Source: DATFWC01 sp963777755
GTDB lineage: Bacteria; Pseudomonadota; Alphaproteobacteria; Rhizobiales; Xanthobacteraceae
Direction of reading: 5' to 3'
Assembly (NCBI GenBank): GCA_963777755.1
Contig: CAVZSC010000001.1
Coordinates: 186,001 to 250,000 of the forward strand
Length of the DNA stretch: 64,000 nt
The notes under the pieces are model-generated. The model saw nothing but the letters and a program-made list of their open reading frames with translations, was not told the origin of the DNA and made no database searches. Position 1 is the first letter of the stretch, and every line of letters starts with the position of its first letter. Both the position numbers and the translations under genes were made by a program. Below are positions 52,628 through 61,258 of this stretch, in pieces.

Positions 52628-53663
52628 CTTCCGGGTCGGTCTCGCTCACCACGCGGTTGCGACCGGTGCGCTTGGCCGCATAGAGGCACGCGTCGGCACG
52701 CTCGATGAGGCCGGCCGCCAGCTCGCCCTTGTGAAGCATGGCTACGCCGACCGAAATGGTGACGCGGCCGAGGTTCTCGCCGGTCGAGCGCTTGATCAGT
52801 TCCTTGAGCACCACACCGCGGCGGATGTGATCCGCGACGGTGAGCGCCTGGCGTAGCGGCGTGCTGGGCAGGATGATGGCAAACTCCTCGCCGCCGTAGC
52901 GCGCGGCGAGATCCTGTCCCTTGACGTTCTGCCGCACCGCCTGCGCAACGAGCCGCAGCACCTGATCGCCGGTCAGGTGCCCGTAGCTGTCGTTGAACTT
53001 CTTGAAGTGATCGATGTCGGTGAGGAGGAGCGACAGGGGCTCGCCGCTCTGTCTCGATTCCAGCACTGCCCGATCGAGCATCTCGTCAAAATACTTGCGG
53101 TTGGACAGCCCGGTGAGCGGATCGGTGAGGCTCTCGTTGCGAACCGTCTCCAGGTTCTGCTGCAGCTGGTTGATCTCCTGCTTGGATGCCTTGAGCCGCA
53201 CCTCGAGCGAGTGGTTGGTCTGCTCCATCTCGCGCGTCGAGCGCACCAAGCCTTCCACGATCGCCCGCAACGCCTCCCGGTCGGAGGCGCTGCCGAGCTT
53301 GTCCGACATGTCGGCGAGGCTTTCGCTGTAGCTCGACGTTCGGCCGACCGCGGCATCGATCATCGACATGACCTGCTCGATCTCGTCGACGACCTTGGCG
53401 CCGACCCGGTCGATCCTTTCGCCGAGGCGGACGGGAGACAAATACGTGTTGTAGATCTCCTCGAGATCCTTCACGGACAGCGTGCCGTTGCGCTCCAGGG
53501 TCTCGTTGATCATCTGGTTGAGTGACGGATTGTAACCGGTCGCGTAGGTGTACCAGATCTCGTAATTGCGCGGGACCGCAGGCTGTCGAAGCGCCCTGAT
53601 CTGACCGAGTGCGATCTCCGCGAACGCCATGGTGCGCTCGTGCTCGTCGCCATGCTCAGCCAT
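52596..53663 (-). CDS. diguanylate cyclase (GGDEF protein)
   Basis: 355 residues, start at ATG 53663. The N-terminal 150 residues are helical and hold no known sensor fold. A coiled coil follows (about 140-175; VRLKASKQEINQLQQN), then the GGDEF domain (DPLTGLSNRKYFDEML, LTDIDHFKKFNDSYGH and YGGEEFAII). The GGEEF active site is intact, so it can make c-di-GMP. No inhibitory RxxD motif was evident before it. It has no membrane segment. The 3' end overlaps the RHH gene on the other strand. Confidence 0.92.
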   Translation of the reverse strand: MAEHGDEHERTMAFAEIALGQIRALRQPAVPRNYEIWYTYATGYNPSLNQMINETLERNGTLSVKDLEEIYNTYLSPVRLGERIDRVGAKVVDEIEQVMSMIDAAVGRTSSYSESLADMSDKLGSASDREALRAIVEGLVRSTREMEQTNHSLEVRLKASKQEINQLQQNLETVRNESLTDPLTGLSNRKYFDEMLDRAVLESRQSGEPLSLLLTDIDHFKKFNDSYGHLTGDQVLRLVAQAVRQNVKGQDLAARYGGEEFAIILPSTPLRQALTVADHIRRGVVLKELIKRSTGENLGRVTISVGVAMLHKGELAAGLIERADACLYAAKRTGRNRVVSETDPEVTPTCETQVA

Positions 53664-53901
53664 GAACCCACTCCGCTCGCGGGTGACGCATCGGCAATAC
53701 CCGCGATGTGGCTCGTTCGAACGGGCTAGATTTGTCCGGATGCCGAGTGGGGCGAAGCTAGTGGAGATCGATGAATGTGCGGTAAACGTTGCCGATCGGA
53801 GACGTATCCCTGCGGAAATTATTAATTGACCGTTTACGCAAGCGGATCCCTTCCGGGCGCCGGCGGGAGGGGGTGGCGCTGCGAAAGGCCCATGCTTGGC
53901 G

Positions 53902-55335
53902 CTACGCCTTGGCGCTGACGGGGCGCAACAGAAAGGCCGGCAGATGCGTCTGCGCCTCGTCGCCGGTGTCCCGCTGGGGCGCCCGTTTGGGGCGTGCGTG
54001 CTCGATGCGCGTCACCGGAGCGGGCTGGCGCTCGTGCCGCACCACTGGGGCCGGCGGGCGCTCATGCCGGGATGCCGTGGCCGCCTGGCCCTCATGCCGG
54101 GGTGCCGTGGCGGGCTGCTGGCGCTCACGCCGCGGTGTCCGGCCGCCATTGCGCTCTCGCGTACGCTCGTTTGGGCGCCGTTCCCGCCGCATGGGAGGTT
54201 CCAACTCGGCCGCCGGCTCGCCGGCCCAGCCGAGGGTTTGTCCGGTCAGCTTCTCGATCGCCGCGACCGCCTTGCGATCGGCCGGTGCCACGATCGTGAT
54301 CGCCGTACCGGAGCGGCCCGCCCGGCCGGTGCGGCCGACGCGGTGGACGTAATCGTCGGCATGGTGCGGCACGTCGAAATTGACCACATGGCTCACGTCG
54401 GGAATGTCGAGCCCGCGCGCGGCGACGTCAGAGGCGACCAGCAACGCGGCTTCGCCGCGACGGAATTGATCGAGAGCGGCCATGCGGGAGGGCTGGTCCA
54501 GGTCTCCGTGCAGCGCGACGGCGTTGAATCCGTGCCGCACCAGGGAGCGGTGCAGCACGGCGACCTCGCGCTTGCGGTTGCAGAACACGATCGCGTTCTT
54601 GAATCCATCGGCGGAGCGTAGGTATCGACGCAGGGTGTCGCGCTTGTCGTGCGGCTCGCGCCCCGAGGCGATCAGCAACTGGGTCACCGTCGCCGCCGTG
54701 GTCGCCGGCCGCGAGACCTCGACGCGCACCGGATTGTGCAGGAAGGTGCCGACGATGCGTTGGATCTCCGGCGGCATCGTGGCGGTGAAGAACAGGGTCT
54801 GCCGGGTAAAGGGGACCAGCTTGCAGATGCGCTCGACGTCGGGAATGAAGCCCATGTCGAGCATGCGGTCCGCCTCGTCGATGACGAGCAGCTCGACGCC
54901 GGAGAGCAGGAGTCGTCCGCGCTCGAAATGATCGAGCAGGCGGCCGGGCGTCGCGATCAGGACGTCGACGCCGCGCGTGAGCTTGCTGTCCTGGTCATCG
55001 AAGGAAACGCCGCCGATCAGCAGGGCGACATTGAGCTTGTGCTTGGAACCGTATTTGTCGAAATGCTCGGCGACCTGGGCGGCGAGCTCCCGGGTCGGCT
55101 CGATGATGAGCGTGCGCGGCATGCGCGCGCGGGCGCGACCGTTTTCCAGCATCGTGAGCATCGGCAGCACGAACGCGGCAGTCTTGCCGGTGCCGGTCTG
55201 CGCAATCCCGACGATGTCTCGCCGGGCGAGCACATGCGGGATTGCCTGTTCCTGGATGGGGGTGGGGGTGGGATAACCGGCCGCCTGGACGGCCGCGAGA
55301 ACCTTGTCGGACAAGCCGAGATGGGAGAAGGGCAT
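53902..55335 (-). CDS. DEAD-box RNA helicase, RhlE-like
   Basis: 477 residues. Motifs in order: Q motif LGLSDKVLAAVQAAGYPTPT, Walker A AQTGTGKTAAF, PTRELA, DEAD in LLVIDEADRML, SAT-like FFTATMP, and HRVGRTGRAGRSG. The C-terminal tail after about 385 is basic (RRERRPNERTRERNGGRTPR) for RNA binding. It remodels RNA, often during cold growth or ribosome assembly. A good candidate promoter lies upstream (55452-55479). I use no symbol because RhlE, RhlB and DeaD cannot be told apart safely. Confidence 0.92.
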   Translation of the reverse strand: MPFSHLGLSDKVLAAVQAAGYPTPTPIQEQAIPHVLARRDIVGIAQTGTGKTAAFVLPMLTMLENGRARARMPRTLIIEPTRELAAQVAEHFDKYGSKHKLNVALLIGGVSFDDQDSKLTRGVDVLIATPGRLLDHFERGRLLLSGVELLVIDEADRMLDMGFIPDVERICKLVPFTRQTLFFTATMPPEIQRIVGTFLHNPVRVEVSRPATTAATVTQLLIASGREPHDKRDTLRRYLRSADGFKNAIVFCNRKREVAVLHRSLVRHGFNAVALHGDLDQPSRMAALDQFRRGEAALLVASDVAARGLDIPDVSHVVNFDVPHHADDYVHRVGRTGRAGRSGTAITIVAPADRKAVAAIEKLTGQTLGWAGEPAAELEPPMRRERRPNERTRERNGGRTPRRERQQPATAPRHEGQAATASRHERPPAPVVRHERQPAPVTRIEHARPKRAPQRDTGDEAQTHLPAFLLRPVSAKA

Positions 55336-55669
55336 GAAACCTCAAGTTCGGGACCGCCTTGGCTTCGCCTGCGCCCAACAAATGACGGGTTTGCGCGGGG
55401 GAGGGCAGTCGCTTTGCCTCGGTCAACTCCAAAGTCGAACCGGTTGCCGGGAACATAATGCCGCAGGTGCGAAAGTCAATCCTCTGGCGCCGCAATAAGT
55501 AAACGAACGGTGGGGCCAGCCACGTGCGTAACATTCCGGATGAGCATGAGGGAGAGGGGATTTCGCCGCGCTTCCCCGTTATTGGCGTCCCCTTTCGCGC
55601 GCCCGGTGAAAATGACTATCCTGCCCCGACCCGGCAAGCCTGGCGGCTGCCCACGAGAGGGATACGTTC
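55336..55669. other. 334-bp gap between the helicase and Bug genes
   Basis: The genes are divergent. The left part carries a minus-strand promoter for the helicase (see 55452-55479). The ribosome-binding AGAGGGATACGTTC of the Bug gene ends at 55669. I saw no other open frame worth calling and no palindrome of note. Confidence 0.5.
55452..55479 (-). promoter_or_regulatory. candidate sigma70-type promoter of the DEAD-box helicase
   Basis: On the minus strand TTGACT (55479-55474) is followed after 16 bases by TATGTT (55457-55452). The predicted leader to the ATG at 55335 is about 110 bases. Both boxes are good for an alphaproteobacterium. Confidence 0.5.
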
Positions 55670-56668
55670 ATGAGAATTGCTCGGTTGCTCCACGCCGCGC
55701 GCCCAGCCGCGCTCGCCACGCTGTTCCTGACCGCGGCCGCGACGCTCACGGCGCATGCTCAAGGCGAGGCCGGTTATCCCAATCGGCCGATCCGGATGAT
55801 CGTCGGGTTTGCGGCGGGCGGCGGCAACGACCTGTTCGCGCGCCTGATCGCGCAGAAGCTCGGCGAGTACATCGGCCAGAACGTCATCGTCGAGAACAAG
55901 CCGGGCGCCGGCGGACGGCTTGCGGTCGAGTTCGTCGAGAGCCAGCCCCCCGACGGCTATACGCTGATGGTGGCGGCGAGTGGCCAGATGGCGATTGCGG
56001 CGGCGATCTACCCGAAGCTGCGCTATCACCCGACCCGGGATTTCATCCCGATCACCATGATCGCGAATTTCCCGCTCATTCTCGCCGGGCCGATGGACGA
56101 CAAGATCAAGTCGGTCAAGGATCTCGTCGCCTACGGCAAGCAGAACCCCAACAAGTCCAACTACGCGACGTCTTCGCCGGCGTTCACGATCACGTCCGAG
56201 CTGTTCAAGCTCAAGACCGGGATGCCCGGGGTCGGGATTCCCTACAAGAGCAGCAACGAGATGATGCTGAGCATCGCCGGCGGCAACAGCCTGTTTGCCA
56301 TCGCCGACGGCCCGCCGACCATGCCGCTGGTGCAGGGCGGCAAGGTGCGGGCGCTGGCGGTGACTGGTGCGCAGCGGTCCTCCGAGCTGCCCGATGTGCC
56401 GAGCATGGCGGAAGCCGGGTTCCCGGAGGTGGACATCGGCCTGTGGAGCGGCCTGTTCGTGACGACCGCGACACCGCCGGCGATCGTCAAGAAGCTCGAC
56501 ACGGAGCTCCGCCGCGTGCTCGCCGATGCCGGCGTGCGCGACAAGCTCAAGGCCATGGCGGTCAATCCCGGCGGCGGCCCGGGCGAGGAGTTCCGGCGCC
56601 TCATCGAAAGCGACATCAAGAAATACGCCGACGTGGTGAAGGCGGCGGATCTCAAGTTTGAGCAGTAG
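55670..56668 (+). CDS. tripartite tricarboxylate transporter substrate-binding protein (Bug/TctC family)
   Basis: 332 residues. Signal peptide RLLHAARPAALATLFLTAAA with cleavage near AHAQ. Bug motifs: YPNRPIRMIVGFAAGGGND, ENKPGAGGRLA, PPDGYTLMVAA, and LPDVPSMAEAGFPEV. The start has GAGAGGGATACGTTC before it. Periplasmic; ligand unknown. No TctAB partner. A convergent gene for a cytochrome/propeller fusion lies 118 bp downstream behind strong hairpins. A decayed copy of a related gene remains at 59878. Confidence 0.94.
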   Translation: MRIARLLHAARPAALATLFLTAAATLTAHAQGEAGYPNRPIRMIVGFAAGGGNDLFARLIAQKLGEYIGQNVIVENKPGAGGRLAVEFVESQPPDGYTLMVAASGQMAIAAAIYPKLRYHPTRDFIPITMIANFPLILAGPMDDKIKSVKDLVAYGKQNPNKSNYATSSPAFTITSELFKLKTGMPGVGIPYKSSNEMMLSIAGGNSLFAIADGPPTMPLVQGGKVRALAVTGAQRSSELPDVPSMAEAGFPEVDIGLWSGLFVTTATPPAIVKKLDTELRRVLADAGVRDKLKAMAVNPGGGPGEEFRRLIESDIKKYADVVKAADLKFEQ

Positions 56669-56676
56669 ATGCAAGA

Positions 56677-56734
56677 CCGTTGTCATGGCCGGGCTTGTCC
56701 CGGCCATCCCGACAACGGTGGCACGGCTGTGCCA
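56677..56734. repeat. two adjacent hairpins between convergent genes (REP-like)
   Basis: The first: CCGTTGTC and ATGGCCGGG pair with CCCGGCCAT and GACAACGG around CTTGT, with a three-base bulge. The second: TGGCAC-GGCT-GTGCCA at 56719-56734. Together they fill the space after the Bug stop. A similar fragment CGGGTCAAGCCCGGCG follows near 56751. Probably a terminator and/or a genomic REP-type repeat. Confidence 0.75.
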
Positions 56735-56785
56735 TTGGAATCGAGATCGTCGGGTCAAGCCCGGCGATGACGAGGCCAGCCTCCT

Positions 56786-58450
56786 TCACTCCAGCGGCTC
56801 GAGCTTGATGATCGAGGCGCCGTGGTTGGAGCCGACCCAGAACGTCACCGGCGTGGTCGAGCTGTCGACGAACACGCGGCGGATGTTGGTCGATCGCGGC
56901 AGCAGGTAATCGACCACGACGCCGGTCTTGGGGTCGAGGCGGGACACGAGGTCGGTCATCATCGAGCCGGTCCACACCTCGCCGTTCTTGTCGAGCGCGA
57001 CATCGTAGGGCGAGGACCACGGCGTCGGCATTTCCCATTCCTGGAATTTTTCCGATTTGGTGTCGAACATCGCGATCTTGTTCCCGCGATATTCGCCGAA
57101 CCACAGGCGGTCCTGTGCATCCATCATCCCGCGGCGCGGGGCCGAGCCCTTGGTCGGGATCTTGTAGAGCATGACGGCCCCGGTCTTGGCGTCGATCCGG
57201 CCGATGTGCTCCTGGGCAAAGTCGGTGAAATAGATGTTGTTCTGCGAGTCGGGGATCACATCGTAGATGTTGTGATTTTCGCCTGCCGTCGAGTTCCGGA
57301 ACGGCTCGAACGTCTCGATGTTGCCCGACGCGAGATCGAGCCGATGCACGGCGGCAAACCCATTGTTCTGCGACCACACCTTGCCGTCGACGTGGGCGGA
57401 TTCTGGCCGCACCATGTTCACCTGCGTCATGTCCTTGTTCATCTCGGGCGGCAGGCTCCAGTACTGGAACTGCTCCGATTTCGGATCGAACTTGGCGATG
57501 GCGCCCTGATACATCATGCCGAGCCACATGTTGCCGTCGCGGTCGGCGCGCAGCCCGAGCATACCCGTGGGCCAGCCCTTCTTGAGCTCGGCGACGGAAA
57601 ACTCGGTGTGCTTGCCGGTCTTGGGATCGATCTTGCCGAACGTCTGCTCGCCGAAGTTCGAGTACCACGGGGTGCCGTCCTTGCCGAGCACGACGTCATG
57701 CGGCTCGATCGTTGCGCGCGGCAGGTCGTATTCGGTGATGATGACGCGGGTTGCCCGGCCGGTTGGTCGCGGCAGCGTCTTGAGCGGATATTCCCACGTC
57801 GTCCCCTCGCTCAGGTTGACCGTCGCGAGGTAGTCGGCACGCTGGCGCAGCGCCTGCTCACGCGCCTCGCCGCGCTCCTCGAGCAGCCGGCGGGCGATGC
57901 GCCGCTGCGGATGCAGGGGGGTGCTCTGATTGGCGTAGTCCCCCATGCGCTTCATCGCCTCCACCATCGCGGCGGCATCGTGCTGCGACTTGAAGATCCG
58001 TTCCAGCGTGTGGCAGCTCACGCAGCTGTAATAGACCTGCTTCTGCTGCGGCGTGCCTGGCGCGCTGAGAATCCATTCGGCGTTGGTCAGCTGGGAGGGG
58101 AGCTTCTTGGTCTTGCGCAGCTTGAGATCGAAGCTCGCGGTCTTGTCCGCCGCCACCTCGGTAGCCGGCCGGCCGTCGACCTCGTAGCCGATCGCGCGGA
58201 TCGTGACCGTATAGGCGCCGGGCTCGAGCTTCGCGGCGGGGAAGCTGTAGCGGCCCTCCTTGTCGCTGACGACCGTGATGGTGATCGTGCCCTTCTTGGC
58301 GCCCACCAGGACGCCTTCCATGGCGCCTTCCTCGGCCGAGGTCACCCGGCCGCTCAGCGCCGCGTCGGTGCTTTGCGCGTAGGACGAACTCGGCAGCAGC
58401 ATCGCCACCAGGGCGGCACTCACGATCAGCCACAGCGGATTCTTGCTCAT
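56786..58450 (-). CDS. secreted fusion: carboxypeptidase-regulatory-like domain, cytochrome c site, Vgb-like propeller
   Basis: 554 residues. A signal peptide (LIVSAALVAMLLPSSSYAQ) is followed by a Cna/CarboxypepD_reg-like fold (about 28-115; SGRVTSAEEGAMEGVLVGAK). Then comes one haem-c site, YYSCVSCHTLERIF (CxxCH), with candidate Met ligands after it. The C-terminal 350 residues form a propeller like virginiamycin B lyase: EPHDVVLGKDGTPWYSNFGE and similar blades (FWVGSNHGASIIKLEP at the end). It should be periplasmic, with electron transfer beside a sugar- or lactone-binding propeller. Such fusions are known in soil proteobacteria near dehydrogenases, but none is adjacent here. Confidence 0.87.
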   Translation of the reverse strand: MSKNPLWLIVSAALVAMLLPSSSYAQSTDAALSGRVTSAEEGAMEGVLVGAKKGTITITVVSDKEGRYSFPAAKLEPGAYTVTIRAIGYEVDGRPATEVAADKTASFDLKLRKTKKLPSQLTNAEWILSAPGTPQQKQVYYSCVSCHTLERIFKSQHDAAAMVEAMKRMGDYANQSTPLHPQRRIARRLLEERGEAREQALRQRADYLATVNLSEGTTWEYPLKTLPRPTGRATRVIITEYDLPRATIEPHDVVLGKDGTPWYSNFGEQTFGKIDPKTGKHTEFSVAELKKGWPTGMLGLRADRDGNMWLGMMYQGAIAKFDPKSEQFQYWSLPPEMNKDMTQVNMVRPESAHVDGKVWSQNNGFAAVHRLDLASGNIETFEPFRNSTAGENHNIYDVIPDSQNNIYFTDFAQEHIGRIDAKTGAVMLYKIPTKGSAPRRGMMDAQDRLWFGEYRGNKIAMFDTKSEKFQEWEMPTPWSSPYDVALDKNGEVWTGSMMTDLVSRLDPKTGVVVDYLLPRSTNIRRVFVDSSTTPVTFWVGSNHGASIIKLEPLE

Positions 58451-58840
58451 CCAATCCTCCCGTGTGTGCTCGGCTGCCGCACGACGCGCATAACGGTCGC
58501 AGCTTTGCGGCGCGCGCTATCGATGATTGCGGGACGGGCAGCCGGGAAAACGACCAAGTCGCAGGCGGGCGCTCGTTTAGGAATGACGCTTGCGGAACCA
58601 GACCGGCTGCCCCGTCGCCCTCATGGGCCGCCGTTTCGGTTCCGAACCACGTGGTCCGGCTTGCCCTCTGAAAGCGAAGCATAGTCGGGAGGAAACCCCG
58701 CGACAACGGCCGCCACGGCCCACGAGGCATGCAGGATCGACAGACCGAACGGTCCATGAGCCCGCTTGATGTGACGCCCCTCACACACTTGCCGCCGGAG
58801 CGAGCGTACCATGCTGGCGAATTGGCGAGAGGAGGGGAAG
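58451..58840. other. 390-bp gap with palindromes, no gene seen
   Basis: No long frame on either strand has protein-like character. It contains overlapping palindromes GGTTCCGAACC (58638-58648) and ACCACGTGGT (58646-58655), then GACCGAACGGTC near 58750. A GAGAGGAGGGGAAG ribosome-binding sequence ends it at 58840. The leftward gene (58450) and the rightward small gene would both start from here. Confidence 0.5.
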
Positions 58841-59080
58841 ATGGCCAGCCTGGTCGGCACTCAGGGAAGCCGGTTTGCACGATTTCTGACGAGAGGGCTG
58901 CGTTCGCAATTGGTCCGGTGGGTGGTCGTGGTCACCGCGATAACCCTCGTCACGCTGGGATACGGGCTTCGCCCGGTGGTCGATCTTGCGGTCGGCAGCA
59001 TTCTCAAGCACGTCATGCAGTCCGAAGATGCGGAGATGAGGGTGACCGTGAGGTCATACCCTTCAGCACCCCATATGTGA
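58841..59080 (+). CDS. small membrane protein of unknown function
   Basis: 79 residues from the ATG at 58841, preceded by a very good GAGAGGAGGGGAAG. It has one transmembrane helix (LVRWVVVVTAITLVTLGYGL) and a positive N-terminus (RFARFLTRGLRSQ), so the N-terminus should face the cytoplasm. The C-terminal 20 residues are polar. I do not recognise it. It could be the start of a once longer gene, because no conserved end is evident. Confidence 0.5.
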   Translation: MASLVGTQGSRFARFLTRGLRSQLVRWVVVVTAITLVTLGYGLRPVVDLAVGSILKHVMQSEDAEMRVTVRSYPSAPHM

Positions 59081-59138
59081 GTATCATCAGCGGCTGCCAG
59101 GCGATCGGATCGCCGCCGCCATGTGACCGCGGAGCGTC

Positions 59139-59783
59139 TCACCACAGCTCTCTGAGGCCTCGCGGCGTTTCGATCGTCGCCCGATAAAGAAATTCCGATC
59201 CCTTGCGCACCTGGGGCGCATTCTCGATATCGAGCTGCCGGTAGAGGTCTGCGACCCAGGCGGGGTCGGGGTGCTCGATCGCGAAAGCGTTGAGCCCGGC
59301 GCCAAGGTCCTGCATCGCAGCAGCCGGGGATCCACGCTCGCCCCAATCGATGACCGAAGGCGCAACGCCGCCTGCCGGGAGCGAGCCGTCCGGCCGCACC
59401 GCGAACAGCCACGAGAGATCGCCGCGCGACACGCGCGTCGCACGACCCAACACATCGCCGTGATGCGCGAGCACGGTGTCGAGATTGCGCGTCCTGGCGA
59501 CCCAGGCGCGCAGGCGTCGGCCGTCCTCCCAGGCAGATCGAACGGCGGATACGTCATCGAGGCCGAACCAGCGCGCGACGGCGGGAGCCGCGGCGGCCGG
59601 ATCGATCGCGATGACCTCCAGAAAGGTATCGCGGCCGAGGCGAAGAAGGTGGTTGTACGTCCCCATTTCGCGGTGCGTGCCCCCAAAAGGAATGTCGATA
59701 TCGAGGCATGCGCGCACGTGATCGACGCCTTCGCCGAGCGAGGGGGCAATGATCGTCGCATGGTCGAGCTTCAGCATCCCCAT
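59139..59783 (-). CDS. VOC-family glyoxalase-like protein
   Basis: 214 residues, start ATG 59783 or 59777. LDHATIIAPSLGEGVDHVRA near the N-terminus, then GTHREMGTYNHLLRLG and FLEVIAIDP, match the Glyoxalase_3-like vicinal-oxygen-chelate fold. The metal positions cannot be fixed by eye. The second half has AGLNAFAIEHPDP. No signal peptide. It lies between the small membrane protein and the Bug remnant, opposed to both. Confidence 0.82.
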   Translation of the reverse strand: MGMLKLDHATIIAPSLGEGVDHVRACLDIDIPFGGTHREMGTYNHLLRLGRDTFLEVIAIDPAAAAPAVARWFGLDDVSAVRSAWEDGRRLRAWVARTRNLDTVLAHHGDVLGRATRVSRGDLSWLFAVRPDGSLPAGGVAPSVIDWGERGSPAAAMQDLGAGLNAFAIEHPDPAWVADLYRQLDIENAPQVRKGSEFLYRATIETPRGLRELW

Positions 59784-59877
59784 CTATGCGGCCTCCCCGG
59801 ACTCCGCTGCCGCAATATTGCATTGCCAATGCGCCGCAACCGGTATCCCATGAGCAGCGTCGACGCCCGGAGGGGAC

Positions 59878-60162
59878 GACGTGCCCACCGACGTCCCAGC
59901 GTCTGCCGAGTCCTGGCTGCCTGGCTTCGAGGTGGGGTTCTATTGCGGGCTGCTCGCCCCGGCGGGGACGCCGCGCCCCATCGTCGAGCGGCTCAACAAG
60001 GAGCTGCGGGTGATGCCGAGGGCGGACGATTTCCGCAAGCGCATGATCGCCGACGGTGCCGATCCGATCGCCAGCACGCCGGAGGAATACGCCACCAACA
60101 TCGAGCGCGAAGAAGAGAAAAGGGCGACCCTGGTGATGAAGCTCGCCTTGAAGGTCGAGTAG
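59878..60162 (+). pseudogene. C-terminal remnant of a Bug/TctC binding protein gene
   Basis: The 95 codons contain VPASAESWLPGFEVGFYCGL and LLAPAGTPRPIVERLNKELR with a Bug-like ending, but no signal peptide and none of the N-terminal two-thirds of a Bug protein. The only start in frame is weak. It resembles the last third of an intact gene such as that at 55670. It lies directly upstream of the SMP-30 gene, as if a Bug/SMP-30 pair had lost most of its first member. Confidence 0.78.
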
Positions 60163-60229
60163 GGATCGCGCGACGGCCCGGCAGCCATTTGGCGCCGAAG
60201 AACACGGTACGCGAAAAGGGAGGAATGCC

Positions 60230-61249
60230 ATGCGTTGCAAGTCCGGCATCTCGCGTCGGCACATGCTGGCGACGTCGGCCGCTGCAGGCGGCCTTGCGTT
60301 GGCGAGCGGGATCGGTGCCGCCTCGGCGCAAACGGCCAGACGGATCGAGCAGCTCGCTCCGGAATTGGACAAGATCGTCTCCGCGTCCGACCCGGTCCAG
60401 GAACTGGCGCAGGGGTTCGGTGGACCGCTCGGGCCGGCCGAGGGGCCGCTGTGGTGGAAGGAGGGCGGCTACCTGCTCTTCAACGACATCCACAACAACC
60501 GGCGCATCAAGTACACGCCGGGGCAGGGCGTGACCGTGGTCCTCGAGCCGACCAACCGGGCCAATGGGCTCACGCGCGACCTCCAGGGCCGCCTGCTCGC
60601 CTGCGAGCACGAGACGCGGCGCGTCACCCGGCGCGAGCTCGATGGCAGTCTCACGGTGATCGCCAACAGTTTTCAGGGGCGTCGCCTCAATCGCCCCAAC
60701 GATGTCGTGGTCAAGTCCGACGGCACGATCTTTTTCACCGATCCGAACCACAACATCGTCCCCGAGCAATGGGACCTGCAGTTTCCCGGCGTGTACCGCG
60801 TCACGCCCGATCTCGGCACCATGTCGCTCGTCACCGACACGTTCGTCGCCCCCAACGGCCTTGCGTTCTCCCCGGATGAAAGCGTGCTCTACATCAACGA
60901 TTCGCGGCGCGGCCACATCCGGGCCTTCGAGGTCCTGCCCAACGGCCTGTTGGCGAAGCAGACCGACCGGGTTTTCGCCGACCTGCGCGGGGCTGAGCCC
61001 GGCGTGCCGGACGGCATGAAAGTGGACACGGCGGGAAACGTCTATTGCGGCGGCGCAGGCGGAATCTGGATCCTCGATCCGCAGGGCAAGAAGCTCGGCC
61101 GCATCGTGCACGGGCAGCCGTCGACCACCAATCTCGCCTTCGGCGGCGACGACTGGAAAACCCTGTACTTCACCAGCCGGACCCACCTCGGCGCCGTCCA
61201 GCTGAAGATCGCCGGACTCCCGGTGCCGGCCCCCAAACGCGGAACCTGA
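60230..61249 (+). CDS. SMP-30/gluconolactonase/LRE-family protein, probable Tat export
   Basis: 339 residues. Twin-Arg SRRHMLATSAAAGGLALASG directs folded export, ending near ASAQ. The propeller has AEGPLWWKEGGYLLFNDIHN (Glu metal ligand), NGLTRDLQGRLLACEHETRR, LNRPNDVVVKSDGTIFFTDP (Asn ligand) and VAPNGLAFSPDESVLYINDS (Asp ligand). That is the SMP-30/gluconolactonase layout. It hydrolyses sugar lactones or related esters in the periplasm, and the true substrate is unknown. The start has GGGAGGAATGCC just before it. Followed by convergent parE, 9 bp away. Confidence 0.92.
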   Translation: MRCKSGISRRHMLATSAAAGGLALASGIGAASAQTARRIEQLAPELDKIVSASDPVQELAQGFGGPLGPAEGPLWWKEGGYLLFNDIHNNRRIKYTPGQGVTVVLEPTNRANGLTRDLQGRLLACEHETRRVTRRELDGSLTVIANSFQGRRLNRPNDVVVKSDGTIFFTDPNHNIVPEQWDLQFPGVYRVTPDLGTMSLVTDTFVAPNGLAFSPDESVLYINDSRRGHIRAFEVLPNGLLAKQTDRVFADLRGAEPGVPDGMKVDTAGNVYCGGAGGIWILDPQGKKLGRIVHGQPSTTNLAFGGDDWKTLYFTSRTHLGAVQLKIAGLPVPAPKRGT

Positions 61250-61258
61250 GGCGGCGGG

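Noticed and set aside
53781..53838. Inverted GTAAACG / CGTTTAC upstream of the GGDEF gene
   Set aside because: Only seven bases with a spacer of over 40; too weak to call an operator.
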